Assembly: GCF_025685645.1 (NCBI RefSeq)
Contig: NZ_JAGSYF010000002.1
Location: 310,001-374,000 of the forward strand
Direction of reading: 5' to 3'
DNA length: 64,000 bases
Source: Edaphobacter bradus
GTDB lineage: Bacteria > Acidobacteriota > Terriglobia > Terriglobales > Acidobacteriaceae
Both the position numbers and the translations under genes were made by a program. This document shows positions 17,690 through 26,028 of this stretch, in pieces. The notes below the pieces were generated by a model. That model ran no database searches. It was not told the origin of the DNA and worked only from the letters and a program-made list of their open reading frames with translations. Numbering within the stretch: position 1 is the first letter of the stretch; every line of letters starts with the position of its first letter.

Positions 17690-19412
17690 GTTTCCATCTG
17701 TCGCCGCTGGTCAAAGCAGCGAGTGTGCTGCGGGTTGGGACGCGATAGCGCTACAGCTTGGCACCGCCAAGGTGGTATGCGTGGAGTGCTACCCGGGCGC
17801 CCGAGTAGACGAACTACAATCAGAACTGACATCGAGGTTGCGGCCTAACGCGATTATCTGCGCCTCAGATGGTTACAAACCAACAGCGGAGATTTATGCG
17901 ATGCTCGCACCACATCTGGGCGATGATCGCGTATTTGGCCGCATGAACGGGCTTACCATTGAAGATTGGTTTGACCCAAAAGAGTTGATACGAATGCGCG
18001 AAGATGTGATCGCAGCGGCGAAGCGCGGGACTGTGTTTGTCATTGGCTCGGGAGCGGCATTACTGGCACCGGAGTGCGATGCTTTGGTGTATGCAGACAT
18101 GGCCCGGTGGGAGATCCAGTTACGATACCGGCGCTTCGAGATGGGCAATCTAGGCTGCGACAACAAAGAGGCAAGTTTTGCTGAAAAATACAAGTGCGGC
18201 TTTTTTGCGGAGTGGCGCGCAGCGGACCGGCTGAAGAAGCACCTTTTGCCTGTGGTTGATTTTCTCCTCGACACGAATGACGCGCGCGCACCGAAGATGA
18301 TTTGCGGTGATACATTTCGCAAGGCGCTGGCGCATGTAGCGCGGCGCCCCTTCCGCGTTGTGCCCTATTTCGATCCGGGACCGTGGGGCGGACACTGGAT
18401 GGAAGAGGTATGCGATCTGCCGAAGGATTCACCTAACCATGCGTGGTGCTTCGATTGCGTGCCGGAGGAGAACAGCCTACTGCTGGGGTATGGCAAGCAG
18501 CGTATAGAGGTTCCAGCTGTCGATCTGGTCTTCGCTCATCCACGGGAGTTGCTCGGCGATGCAGTGCATGCACGCTTCGGTACGGAGTTTCCGATCCGCT
18601 TCGACTTTCTCGACACGATGGGCGGCGGGAATCTCTCGCTTCAGGTACATCCGTTGACCGAGTTCATCCAGGACAGGTTTGGCATGCACTACACACAGGA
18701 TGAGAGCTATTACCTGCTCGATGCTGCGCCAGGAGCGGTCGTCTATCTGGGACTAAAGGAGGGTATAGACCGCGCAAAGATGTCGCGCGACCTGCATGCG
18801 GCACAGACTGAAGGAGGGGAGTTCCCGACGGACGAATACGTGAACCAGTTCCCTGCTCAGCCGCATGACCATTTCCTGATTCCGGCAGGGACGATTCATT
18901 GCTCGGGCAAGGACTCCATGGTGCTGGAGATCAGCGCCACACCATATATCTTCACCTTCAAACTGTGGGACTGGGGACGCTTGGGCCTTGACGGCCAGCC
19001 GCGTCCGATCCATATCGAGCACGGGCTGGCAAACATCCAGTGGGACCGAACCACCGCGTGGACACGGAAGAATCTCGTCAATAGTGTCGAGCCTGTAGCC
19101 GCGGGCGACGGATGGCGCGAAGAGGTGACTGGACTGCATGAGCGCGAGTTCATTGAGACGCGGCGGCACTGGTTCACAGGCACCGTTCCACACAACACGC
19201 ATGGCGGCGTGAATGTGCTGAATTTGGTGCAAGGCGAGGAGGCATTGGTGGAGAGCCCGTCCGGAGCATTCGAGCCTTACGTTGTGCATTATGCCGAGAC
19301 GTTCATTGTCCCGGCGGCGGTAGGCGAGTTCACGATTCGGCCGCATGGTGCAGCCATCGGTACAGAGTGCGCGACGATCAAGGCATTCGTGCGCACGGAG
19401 CCAGGCGCATGA
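17664..19412 (+). CDS. Class I mannose-6-phosphate isomerase with an extra N-terminal domain
   Basis: 582 residues. The C-terminal part (about 290-580) is a type I phosphomannose isomerase. It has GGGNLSLQVHPLTEF with the first zinc ligands, DESYYLLDAAPGAVVYLGLKEG and HFLIPAGTIHCSG. The N-terminal part (about 1-200) resembles the nucleoside-kinase-like domain found in long class I isomerases, but no Walker A lysine loop is visible (VECYPGARVDE at that place). The enzyme converts mannose-6-P to fructose-6-P. The ATG at 17664 has GAGGAG before it and lies 26 bases inside the ROK gene. Confidence 0.85.
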   Translation: MVRQSNYNKFPSVAAGQSSECAAGWDAIALQLGTAKVVCVECYPGARVDELQSELTSRLRPNAIICASDGYKPTAEIYAMLAPHLGDDRVFGRMNGLTIEDWFDPKELIRMREDVIAAAKRGTVFVIGSGAALLAPECDALVYADMARWEIQLRYRRFEMGNLGCDNKEASFAEKYKCGFFAEWRAADRLKKHLLPVVDFLLDTNDARAPKMICGDTFRKALAHVARRPFRVVPYFDPGPWGGHWMEEVCDLPKDSPNHAWCFDCVPEENSLLLGYGKQRIEVPAVDLVFAHPRELLGDAVHARFGTEFPIRFDFLDTMGGGNLSLQVHPLTEFIQDRFGMHYTQDESYYLLDAAPGAVVYLGLKEGIDRAKMSRDLHAAQTEGGEFPTDEYVNQFPAQPHDHFLIPAGTIHCSGKDSMVLEISATPYIFTFKLWDWGRLGLDGQPRPIHIEHGLANIQWDRTTAWTRKNLVNSVEPVAAGDGWREEVTGLHEREFIETRRHWFTGTVPHNTHGGVNVLNLVQGEEALVESPSGAFEPYVVHYAETFIVPAAVGEFTIRPHGAAIGTECATIKAFVRTEPGA

Positions 19413-20353
19413 GCCTTCTTCATCGCCTGGAGCCAGGCGCGCGCGCATACATGCAGCGCCTCATCCACGAAGACGGAGAGCCGCTGCAGCTGCTCTCCGT
19501 GGAGGCAGCGCGGCAGTACATGCGTGACAGTCAGCCCACGCCGCTGGAGCATGTGTCGGTATCAATTAAAGCCGTGGATGCCGCGGGTATTCCATTGACG
19601 ATTGTGCGGCCAGCACAGGCACCCGGACCTCTGCCCGCCGTGCTTTATCTGCATGGCGGCGGATGGATGCTGGGCGGCATCGAGACACATGCACGCATCG
19701 TACGCGAGTTGGCCTTGCGCGCCGAAGCGGCGGTGGTGTTCCCTCACTATGCTCTAGCCCCGGAAACACGCTTTCCAGTTGCGGTCGAACAGTGCTGCTC
19801 CGCAGCACGTTGGGTACAGTCGCACGGTTCAGAGCACGTGATCGACGAAACCCGGATGGCCGTCGCGGGCGACAGCGCAGGTGGCAACCTGGCTGCGGCT
19901 GTCGCGTTGCTCATGGCACGGCACAACGGACCAGCTCTGCGGCTGCAAGCGCTGATGTGTCCGGCACTACAGGCGTCGACCACAACGAGCAGCTACGAGG
20001 AGTTTGCGGATGGGCTGAACCTCACGCGTGAGGCGATGGAGTGGTTCTGGAACAAGTACGTGCCGGACGTAGCACAGCGGCTCGAACCGACGGTATCACC
20101 ACTCCAGGCCGCATTGTCCGATTTATCACAGGTCGCTCCGGCGGTGATCATCACCGCGGAGTGCGACGTCTTGCGTGACGATGGCGAACGGTATGCACAG
20201 CGGCTTGCCGACGCTGGTGTCGCCGTCACCGCGATGCGGTTGCTCGGGACGATCCATAACTTCCCGATAATCGATGATCTGCAAGAGTCCGGACCCGCGG
20301 TTACTGCTCTCCGGGTCGTAGGAGATGCATTGCGGACGGCACTGCGCGAATGA
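19409..20353 (+). CDS. Alpha/beta hydrolase, HSL-type esterase
   Basis: 314 residues from the ATG at 19409, which overlaps the isomerase stop (ATGA). Motifs are HGGGWMLGG (oxyanion hole), VAGDSAGGN (nucleophile), ITAECDVLRDDG (acid) and GTIHNFP (His). It closely parallels the damaged esterase at 2287-3294. Being the eighth gene of the sugar operon, it may remove acyl groups from the imported glycan, though the soluble cytoplasmic form (no signal peptide) leaves the substrate open. Confidence 0.85.
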   Translation: MSLLHRLEPGARAYMQRLIHEDGEPLQLLSVEAARQYMRDSQPTPLEHVSVSIKAVDAAGIPLTIVRPAQAPGPLPAVLYLHGGGWMLGGIETHARIVRELALRAEAAVVFPHYALAPETRFPVAVEQCCSAARWVQSHGSEHVIDETRMAVAGDSAGGNLAAAVALLMARHNGPALRLQALMCPALQASTTTSSYEEFADGLNLTREAMEWFWNKYVPDVAQRLEPTVSPLQAALSDLSQVAPAVIITAECDVLRDDGERYAQRLADAGVAVTAMRLLGTIHNFPIIDDLQESGPAVTALRVVGDALRTALRE

Positions 20354-20380
20354 CAGCTGCCCTGAAGTAGAAGCGATTAG

Positions 20381-21742
20381 ATGCAAATGTGGAAAGGTGA
20401 GACACGAGTGGTTCTGAATAAATTTCTCCTGCGTAGTGCGATGACGGGCGCCTTGGGAGGCCTGTTATTCGGTTTCGATACGGCGGTAATCGCAGGTACA
20501 ACCTATGCGCTAAAGGATCACTTTCTTCTGAGCCCGTTTCAGCTCGGCTTCACAGTCTCGATTGCGCTGTGGGGAACGGTACTAGGCGCGAGCTCTGCAG
20601 GGGCGATGGGACAACGGATCGGCAGCCGCGCGACCCTTCGGATCATGGCGGTTCTCTATGTGCTCTCCGCGCTGGGTTGTGCGCTCGCATGGAGCTGGCC
20701 CGTCTTTCTGGCCGCACGCTTTCTCGGTGGCCTCGGCATCGGGGGTTCTTCCGTTCTCGGGCCGGTGTACATTGCGGAACTCGCGCCGCCGAAGTACCGC
20801 GGCAGGCTGGTGGGTCTGTTTCAGATCAACATCGTAGTCGGCATCCTGCTCGCGTACTTCTCGAATTTCTCGATCGCCACGTTTCATCTGGGCGCGCTGG
20901 AGTGGAGATGGGAGTTCGGCGTGTCCGCGGTGCCCGCAGTCCTCTTCCTGCTGATGCTCTTCGGTATTCCCCATAGCCCTCGCTGGCTGGTGACGCAGGG
21001 CAGAGCTGAGGAGGCGCGGAAGACGCTTGTGACGATCGGCACGCCGGAGCCAGAGGTAGAATTGGAGGCGATCATTGCATCAATCCATCTCGATGCGAGC
21101 AGCAGCAAGGAAACGCTCTTCAAACGACAGTACCGCGTGCCGATTCTGCTGGCGATTGGGATCGCGGCATTCAACCAACTGTCAGGCATCAATGCAGTGC
21201 TGTATTACCTGAACGACATCTTCGTCTCGGCGGGATTTAGCAGGTTATCGGGAGGCCTGCAGGCTGTGGTGGTGGGCGCGGTAAACCTGCTGGCGACGCT
21301 ATTAGCGATGACTCTAATTGACAAGCTTGGCCGCAAAGCTCTCCTGTTGATCGGCTGCGTAGGTATGACAGTTGGCCTGAGTGGCGTCGCGACAGTCTTT
21401 CTTACGGGACGCGGTCATGGTTCGTTGATCTACTTCGTGACGGGCTACACAGCTTCCTTCGCGCTCTCTTCCGGCTCCGTACTGTGGGTGTATATGAGCG
21501 AGATCTTTCCGACACATGTACGGGCTAAGGGACAGGCGTTGGGTAGTACCGTACTTTGGATTATGAACGGTCTTATCTCGCTGGTGTTTCCATCGCTGGC
21601 CGCAAGATCAGCGGCTTTGCCGTTTGTCTTCTTCGCAGTGGTGATGGCGGCGCAGTTCTTTGTGACGCTGTTCTTCTTCCCGGAGACAAAAGGGCTTTCG
21701 CTCGAAGCACTGCAGGAGAAACTGGATCTGAGCGAAGCGTAA
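20381..21742 (+). CDS. MFS sugar porter (sugar:H+ symporter type)
   Basis: 453 residues with 12 hydrophobic segments and sugar-porter signatures: GGLLFGFDTAVIAG in TM1, RFLGGLGIGGSSVLGPVYIAELAPPKYRGRLVG, PHSPRWLVTQGR, QLSGINAVLYY, DKLGRKALLLIG and the final FFPETKGLSLE. It would take the freed hexose across the inner membrane. The ATG at 20381 has a weak site; a GTG at 20408 is preceded by AAAGGTG and may be the true start, removing nine residues. Last gene of the rightward operon; a hairpin follows. Confidence 0.9.
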   Translation: MQMWKGETRVVLNKFLLRSAMTGALGGLLFGFDTAVIAGTTYALKDHFLLSPFQLGFTVSIALWGTVLGASSAGAMGQRIGSRATLRIMAVLYVLSALGCALAWSWPVFLAARFLGGLGIGGSSVLGPVYIAELAPPKYRGRLVGLFQINIVVGILLAYFSNFSIATFHLGALEWRWEFGVSAVPAVLFLLMLFGIPHSPRWLVTQGRAEEARKTLVTIGTPEPEVELEAIIASIHLDASSSKETLFKRQYRVPILLAIGIAAFNQLSGINAVLYYLNDIFVSAGFSRLSGGLQAVVVGAVNLLATLLAMTLIDKLGRKALLLIGCVGMTVGLSGVATVFLTGRGHGSLIYFVTGYTASFALSSGSVLWVYMSEIFPTHVRAKGQALGSTVLWIMNGLISLVFPSLAARSAALPFVFFAVVMAAQFFVTLFFFPETKGLSLEALQEKLDLSEA

Positions 21743-21758
21743 AAAGGGGATTCATGCG

Positions 21759-21777
21759 CCGCCTCCAGTGGAGGCGG
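21759..21777 (+). terminator. Hairpin after the sugar operon
   Basis: A perfect 8-bp stem, CCGCCTCC with GGAGGCGG, around AGT, lies 17 bases after the porter stop and between convergent genes. No T-run follows, so termination strength is uncertain. Confidence 0.5.
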
Positions 21778-21858
21778 ACAACATTCAGACACGCGTCTGG
21801 TCGAGATCCTGCACAGCCAATTTCGTATCTACAAGAATCTCGAGTAGCGACGTCCTCT

Positions 21859-23667
21859 TCAGTAGACATCTCGTTGATATCGGAAGGTATCACCGAGCAC
21901 ATTCACATAGTTCTCCGACTCCTCTTCCGACATCCCGCCTTGTTCCTGCACGATTCGATGTAAAGTCTGACTAACATCCCTGGCCATACGGGTCGCGTCG
22001 CCACAAACATAGATGAAGGCTCCTTCATCGAGCCAGGCCCAAAGCTGCTGCGCGTTCTGCTGCATCAGGTCCTGTACGTAAACCTTTTCCTTCTGGTCGC
22101 GCGAGAAGGCGGTATCGAGTTGGGTGAGGTGTCCGTCGGACCGCATGTTCTCAAGTTCCTCGCGGTAGAGAAAGTCTGTGGCTGCGCTGCGCTCTCCGAA
22201 AAAGAGCCAGTTTCGTCCTGTAGCGGCGGTGGCTCGGCGTTCGTGGAGAAAGGCGCGGAACGGGGCGATGCCGGTTCCTGGACCGATCATAATGACGGAT
22301 GCGGTTGGGTCTTGTGGAAGACGGAACTTTTTGTTGGGCTGGATATAGAGCGGCAGGCGGTCGCCGACGTTGACCCGGTCTGCCAACAACGTGGAACACA
22401 CTCCTCCGCGGTCGCGGTCGTAAGTGCGATAACGGACGATGGAGACTGTGGTGTGGACCTGACCACGATGCGCCGAGGGACTGGACGATATCGAGTACAG
22501 CCGCGGCATCAGCTTAGGAAGCAGCGTCACGAACTCATCCGGCGAAGAGAACGCTCCCGGGCATTCTTTCAGGAGATCGACCAGATCGCGTCCGTGAAGA
22601 TAGCGTTCGAGGTCGTCCTGCTTCTCCGGCAGCAGCAGCGTCTGTAACTGAGTGCATTGCGTGAGCGCTCCATATTGTTTGAGCATATTGCGCGACAACC
22701 GGGTAATCGCCAGCCTCTCGAGCAGTGCCTGACGCAGCGGAAGTGTGCCGGCTTTGGGTATCTCAACCGGTTCGTTGCCGCTGAAGGGAAGCTGTCCCAG
22801 AACAGCATCGACCAGCTCCGGAGAGTTCTGCGGAACCACGCCGCAGGCATCTCCTGCTTCATAACGGACCGAGGAATCATCGATCGCGAAACTCAGATGA
22901 ATTGTCTGCTTGGTTGACGATGGATGTGTGAGAGGTCGCTTTTCGGCGACTGGTGCGATGTATGGGTTTTCTCGCGTGTGTGCCGTCGGCATGGGCGAAC
23001 GCACGACCGTCTCAAGGGATGCTTCCGCAGCGCTGCCCGCGTCGTCAACGGTTGCAGAGACCGGATCGACTGGCGGTGCTTGGCGAGCGATCTCGCGGAG
23101 GCGCTTCTCCACAGCTTCCTTCCACTTCGCGAAGGGAGCTTTGACGTCTACGTCACTCTCGACGCGGTCCATCAAGCGCACTGCCCCCAGGGAGTCAAGC
23201 TTTGCGTCCAGATCCCTGCCGAACTGACAGAACTGTTCGTAATGCGAATCGCCCAGCGCCAGCAATCCATAAGAGAGATTGCCGAGGAGCGGAAAGTGTT
23301 GCACACAGAGATGCTGGAAGAAGGGCTGCACCGGGTCTGGAGCCTCACCCTCTCCATACGTGGAAACAATGAAGAGAGCGTAGCGCTCTTCGGCCAGCGT
23401 AGCCGGGACGTATCCTTCGAGCGAGTTGAGAGCGATTTCGAAGCCAGCCGCCTTCAGTTCCTTGGCGAGCTTGCGCGCCAGCCCTTCTGCTGTACCGGTC
23501 TGCGACCCGTACAGCACGGCGATGCGAAGAGGCTTCTGCGCAGGAGGCGCCGGGGCCGGAGCGTACGAATAGAGCCCTGCGATAAAGCCGTTTAACCATG
23601 CCCGCTGAGCTTGCGTGAAAGGCGCTTCTTCGGGGATACGTGGCACCAGCCCTTCGGGAGTGTTCAT
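21859..23667 (-). CDS. CysJ-type flavoprotein reductase (NADPH diflavin)
   Basis: 602 residues. The flavodoxin domain at about 47-195 has VLYGSQTGTAEGLARKLAKE and VSTYGEGEAPD. The FAD domain has RLYSISSSP and GGVCSTLLADRV. The NADP domain has IGPGTGIAPFRAFLHER and ends with VYVCGDA-like and LGDTFRYQRDVY signatures of sulfite reductase alpha subunits. It overlaps the stop of the nitrite reductase gene (ATGA), so it is more likely the NADPH electron donor of that enzyme than a partner in sulfite reduction. That is inference from the operon. Confidence 0.85.
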   Translation of the reverse strand: MNTPEGLVPRIPEEAPFTQAQRAWLNGFIAGLYSYAPAPAPPAQKPLRIAVLYGSQTGTAEGLARKLAKELKAAGFEIALNSLEGYVPATLAEERYALFIVSTYGEGEAPDPVQPFFQHLCVQHFPLLGNLSYGLLALGDSHYEQFCQFGRDLDAKLDSLGAVRLMDRVESDVDVKAPFAKWKEAVEKRLREIARQAPPVDPVSATVDDAGSAAEASLETVVRSPMPTAHTRENPYIAPVAEKRPLTHPSSTKQTIHLSFAIDDSSVRYEAGDACGVVPQNSPELVDAVLGQLPFSGNEPVEIPKAGTLPLRQALLERLAITRLSRNMLKQYGALTQCTQLQTLLLPEKQDDLERYLHGRDLVDLLKECPGAFSSPDEFVTLLPKLMPRLYSISSSPSAHRGQVHTTVSIVRYRTYDRDRGGVCSTLLADRVNVGDRLPLYIQPNKKFRLPQDPTASVIMIGPGTGIAPFRAFLHERRATAATGRNWLFFGERSAATDFLYREELENMRSDGHLTQLDTAFSRDQKEKVYVQDLMQQNAQQLWAWLDEGAFIYVCGDATRMARDVSQTLHRIVQEQGGMSEEESENYVNVLGDTFRYQRDVY

Positions 23668-25457
23668 GCCTGCTCCTGTGTGGAGATCTGGGCCTTGAGC
23701 TCTTCGATCTCATGTCTGCGCGTGTAATCGAGAAATGACTCCCCTTCGAGGCGTTTTGCCGTGTAAGCGCTGAAGAGCTTCTCCATCACCAGAGGCAGGT
23801 CTGCAAAGCGAATCGCCGATATAAGTTCGCGCCCGAGCCCCTGACGGTCGTCGCTTCCTCCTCCCACAAGTACCTGATAGCCTTCTTCGCCGCCGGCCTT
23901 CGTTCCCAACAGGCCGATGTCTCCGATGTAGTGTTGTGCGCAGGAGTGGGGGCAGCCTGTGACATGTAGGTTGAGAGGCTGCTCGATCACGAATCTGTCA
24001 TCAAGATATTGTGCGAGCTGAACGGCATGGCTCTTTGTATCTGTTGCGGAGAAGCGGCAGCCTTTGTTGCCTGTGCATGCAATTGCAGCTGCGGCAAACG
24101 TCCCTGCGGAGTCACTGAGACCGGCAGCGGCGAGAGCATTCCGCGCGGCTTCCAACCTCGCGCCGGAGATGTTGGGAAGGATCAGATTCTGCCAGACGGT
24201 GAGACGAATCTCTCTTGAGCCGTACTCATCGGCGATGTCAGCGATGGCTCGCATCTGGGCCACGCTTAGCCTCCCTACCGGCACCGCGACTCCCAGGTAG
24301 AAGAGGCCTTGCTGCCGCTGTGGATGCGCGCCCAGATGCCCGCTCGGATCGACCGGCCCACGAGGCTCGCACTCTGCAAGCGGCGACCGCAGCAGAGGGA
24401 AGGCCAGGCGCTTCTCCGCCTCATCAAGGAACTTGTCGACTCCCCAATCGTCGATGAGGTACTTGAGGCGCGCCCGTTTGCGGTCCATCCGATCACCGTT
24501 CTCGTTGAAGACTCGGATCATAGCCGCCGCTACTGCTATCGCCTGCTCCGGCATAAGTAGCAGGCCGCAATCGGTCGCGAACTGGCGATGGCCGGTGATG
24601 CCGCAAAGCTGCACCCGGAAGTAGACGCCTTCAGGCACGCTGCGTCCGGGTAACACACGGGTGGCAACGAAGGCGATGTCATTGGTGTCTGCAACGACGC
24701 TGACGCGGCCGCCGCTATCGAAGGCGACGTTGAACTTACGCGGCAGGCCGTAGAGGTCGCGTGAGTTGAGGATGTAAAAGTTCAGCGCCTGCGCGAGTGG
24801 GGCAACGTCAATCAGTTCGTGTGAATCGAGTCCGCTGGTAGGGGTTGCCGTAATGTTGCGGATATTGTCAGCCCCCGTTCCTCGCGAGTTCATCCCCAGG
24901 CTCTGCACCTTTGTCAGTACGCGCACAATGTCTTTCGGCTGAAATTGCCGGATTTGGATATTGCTGCGGGTTGTGATGTCGGCTTCACCGGCTCCCCAAT
25001 CCTCAGCCATCTCGGCCAGGCCGCGCATCTGATGCGAGGTCAGGATGCTGCCCGGCGTCCGCAGGCGCAGCATGAAAGAATCCTGCGCCGGAGCGACGTA
25101 GAAGAGGCCGTGAAATTTGAAGCGGAAGACGTCACCGGCTTCAGGAAAGCGGTTTTCGCGGGCATGGGCGAGAATCTTCTCCCAGATATCGAGCGGATTC
25201 TCTTCGTACTTCCAGCGCTCCTCCTTGCAGAGGTCCTCCACCGGAGTGCCAAAGTAAGCCTCTTCCTGCGACGGCGCAGCCAGGTTTGCCGCACCTGATG
25301 CAGCGTCTGCGGTGATGAGTCCGTTTGCCGTGTGTCCGGCAAAGAACGTCTCACCCCGCTTGGCGACAGCGAGAAGAAAGCCGCTCAGGTATTCCTTCTG
25401 CTCAAGGGTGAACGTGTCCTGAATTTCCTTGGGAACAATATGAATCGACGCAGCCAT
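23664..25457 (-). CDS. nirA: Siroheme nitrite reductase, NirA-type
   Basis: 597 residues with the two-fold repeated nitrite/sulfite reductase architecture. Siroheme/[4Fe-4S] ligands are C-x5-C in ACTGNKGCRF and C-x3-C in GCPHSCAQH near residues 450-495, followed by YIGDIGLLG. Substrate-side motifs ITTRSNIQIRQF and NIRNITATPTSG are present. It reduces nitrite (possibly sulfite) by six electrons to ammonia. The start ATG is preceded by GGAGG. Context (channel, nitrate reductase, nitrate transporter) favours nitrite. A flavoprotein gene overlaps its stop. Confidence 0.85.
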   Translation of the reverse strand: MAASIHIVPKEIQDTFTLEQKEYLSGFLLAVAKRGETFFAGHTANGLITADAASGAANLAAPSQEEAYFGTPVEDLCKEERWKYEENPLDIWEKILAHARENRFPEAGDVFRFKFHGLFYVAPAQDSFMLRLRTPGSILTSHQMRGLAEMAEDWGAGEADITTRSNIQIRQFQPKDIVRVLTKVQSLGMNSRGTGADNIRNITATPTSGLDSHELIDVAPLAQALNFYILNSRDLYGLPRKFNVAFDSGGRVSVVADTNDIAFVATRVLPGRSVPEGVYFRVQLCGITGHRQFATDCGLLLMPEQAIAVAAAMIRVFNENGDRMDRKRARLKYLIDDWGVDKFLDEAEKRLAFPLLRSPLAECEPRGPVDPSGHLGAHPQRQQGLFYLGVAVPVGRLSVAQMRAIADIADEYGSREIRLTVWQNLILPNISGARLEAARNALAAAGLSDSAGTFAAAAIACTGNKGCRFSATDTKSHAVQLAQYLDDRFVIEQPLNLHVTGCPHSCAQHYIGDIGLLGTKAGGEEGYQVLVGGGSDDRQGLGRELISAIRFADLPLVMEKLFSAYTAKRLEGESFLDYTRRHEIEELKAQISTQEQA

Positions 25458-25508
25458 CTCTCAGATTCCTCCAGACGAAATGAGTGCCAATAGCCGCTTT
25501 GGTGCAGC

Positions 25509-25522
25509 GCATCACGTGATGC
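25509..25522. promoter_or_regulatory. 14-bp perfect palindrome upstream of nirA
   Basis: GCATCACGTGATGC is an exact palindrome 52 bases before the nirA start codon, in the place expected for a promoter-overlapping operator. The binding protein is unknown. Confidence 0.4.
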
Positions 25523-25610
25523 CGGCGCAGCGGCTCATAAGCATTTCAACTGCTCATCCTGGAGCGATAGGTACCGATGCTGTGATTCTGGCAGCATCAC
25601 TTCTGATAGA

Positions 25611-25630
25611 TGGCACGGATCATGGTGCCA
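25611..25630 (-). promoter_or_regulatory. Shared nitrate-cluster hairpin, nirA leader
   Basis: The sense strand of nirA reads TGGCAC-CATGATCC-GTGCCA, a 6-bp stem with an 8-nt loop, 154 nt before the start codon. It shares CACCATG with the hairpin before the nitrite channel, but the 3' half of its loop differs. Confidence 0.45.
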
Positions 25631-25879
25631 CAACAACGAGTATCGGAGAGGACCTCAGCGGGCGATCGAAGTGCGCGATGCCTGCACTCGTTGCGATATG
25701 GAACGAGGATACTGCGTTCCCTGTCCGTCCACAAGGGGGATCGCCGCATATTTCTCTGAAGCACAGCGGGCTCTTGAAACCGATAGCGCGTACTGCACTG
25801 CATGCCCGGCTCAGTGCAAATATTTCTTGAATTCGCGCCCGCAGGTGTGCTATCACTCACTACACGGAACAGCCTCAAG

Positions 25880-25898
25880 GGACACCATGGCAGTGTCC
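25880..25898 (+). promoter_or_regulatory. Shared nitrate-cluster hairpin, nitrite-channel leader
   Basis: GGACAC-CATGGCA-GTGTCC is a 6-bp perfect stem with a 7-nt loop, 131 nt before the start codon at 26029. The core CACCNTGNCAGTG is identical to that in the nasA and narK leaders. Confidence 0.55.
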
Positions 25899-26028
25899 GC
25901 TGTTCGATCCTCATAGATCTCCTGCTCTCCGCTGAGCAAAACCAATGGCAATCTGACACATGGCTGCGGTAATGCGCCCGCGTGTCCGTAGCTTGTAGCA
26001 ATCACCTTGCGGACGAGAGGACATTTCT

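Larger units (their letters stand above)
25458..26028. promoter_or_regulatory. Divergent control region between nirA and the nitrite-channel operon
   Basis: 571 bases without a gene but dense in dyads: a 14-bp palindrome (25509-25522), a 7-bp stem GATGCTG/CAGCATC (25576-25598), the shared hairpins 25611-25630 and 25880-25898, a TGCACTG/CAGTGCA repeat (25794-25818), and two small hexaloop stems (25906-25919, 25923-25938). TGGCTG-N5-ATGC at 25961-25975 loosely fits a sigma-54 -24/-12 spacing (GG-N10-GC). Confidence 0.5.

Noticed and set aside
25906..25938. Two adjacent stems with six-base loops (loops CTCATA and TCCGCT) as a canonical ANTAR target
   Set aside because: The geometry fits, but the loops lack the A at position 1, and the first lacks G at position 4, that known ANTAR targets conserve; the first stem is only 4 bp.
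25996..26010. TAGCAA-N5-TTGC as a sigma-54 promoter for the nitrite channel
   Set aside because: The -24 GG is AG, and the transcript would begin after the ribosome-binding site.
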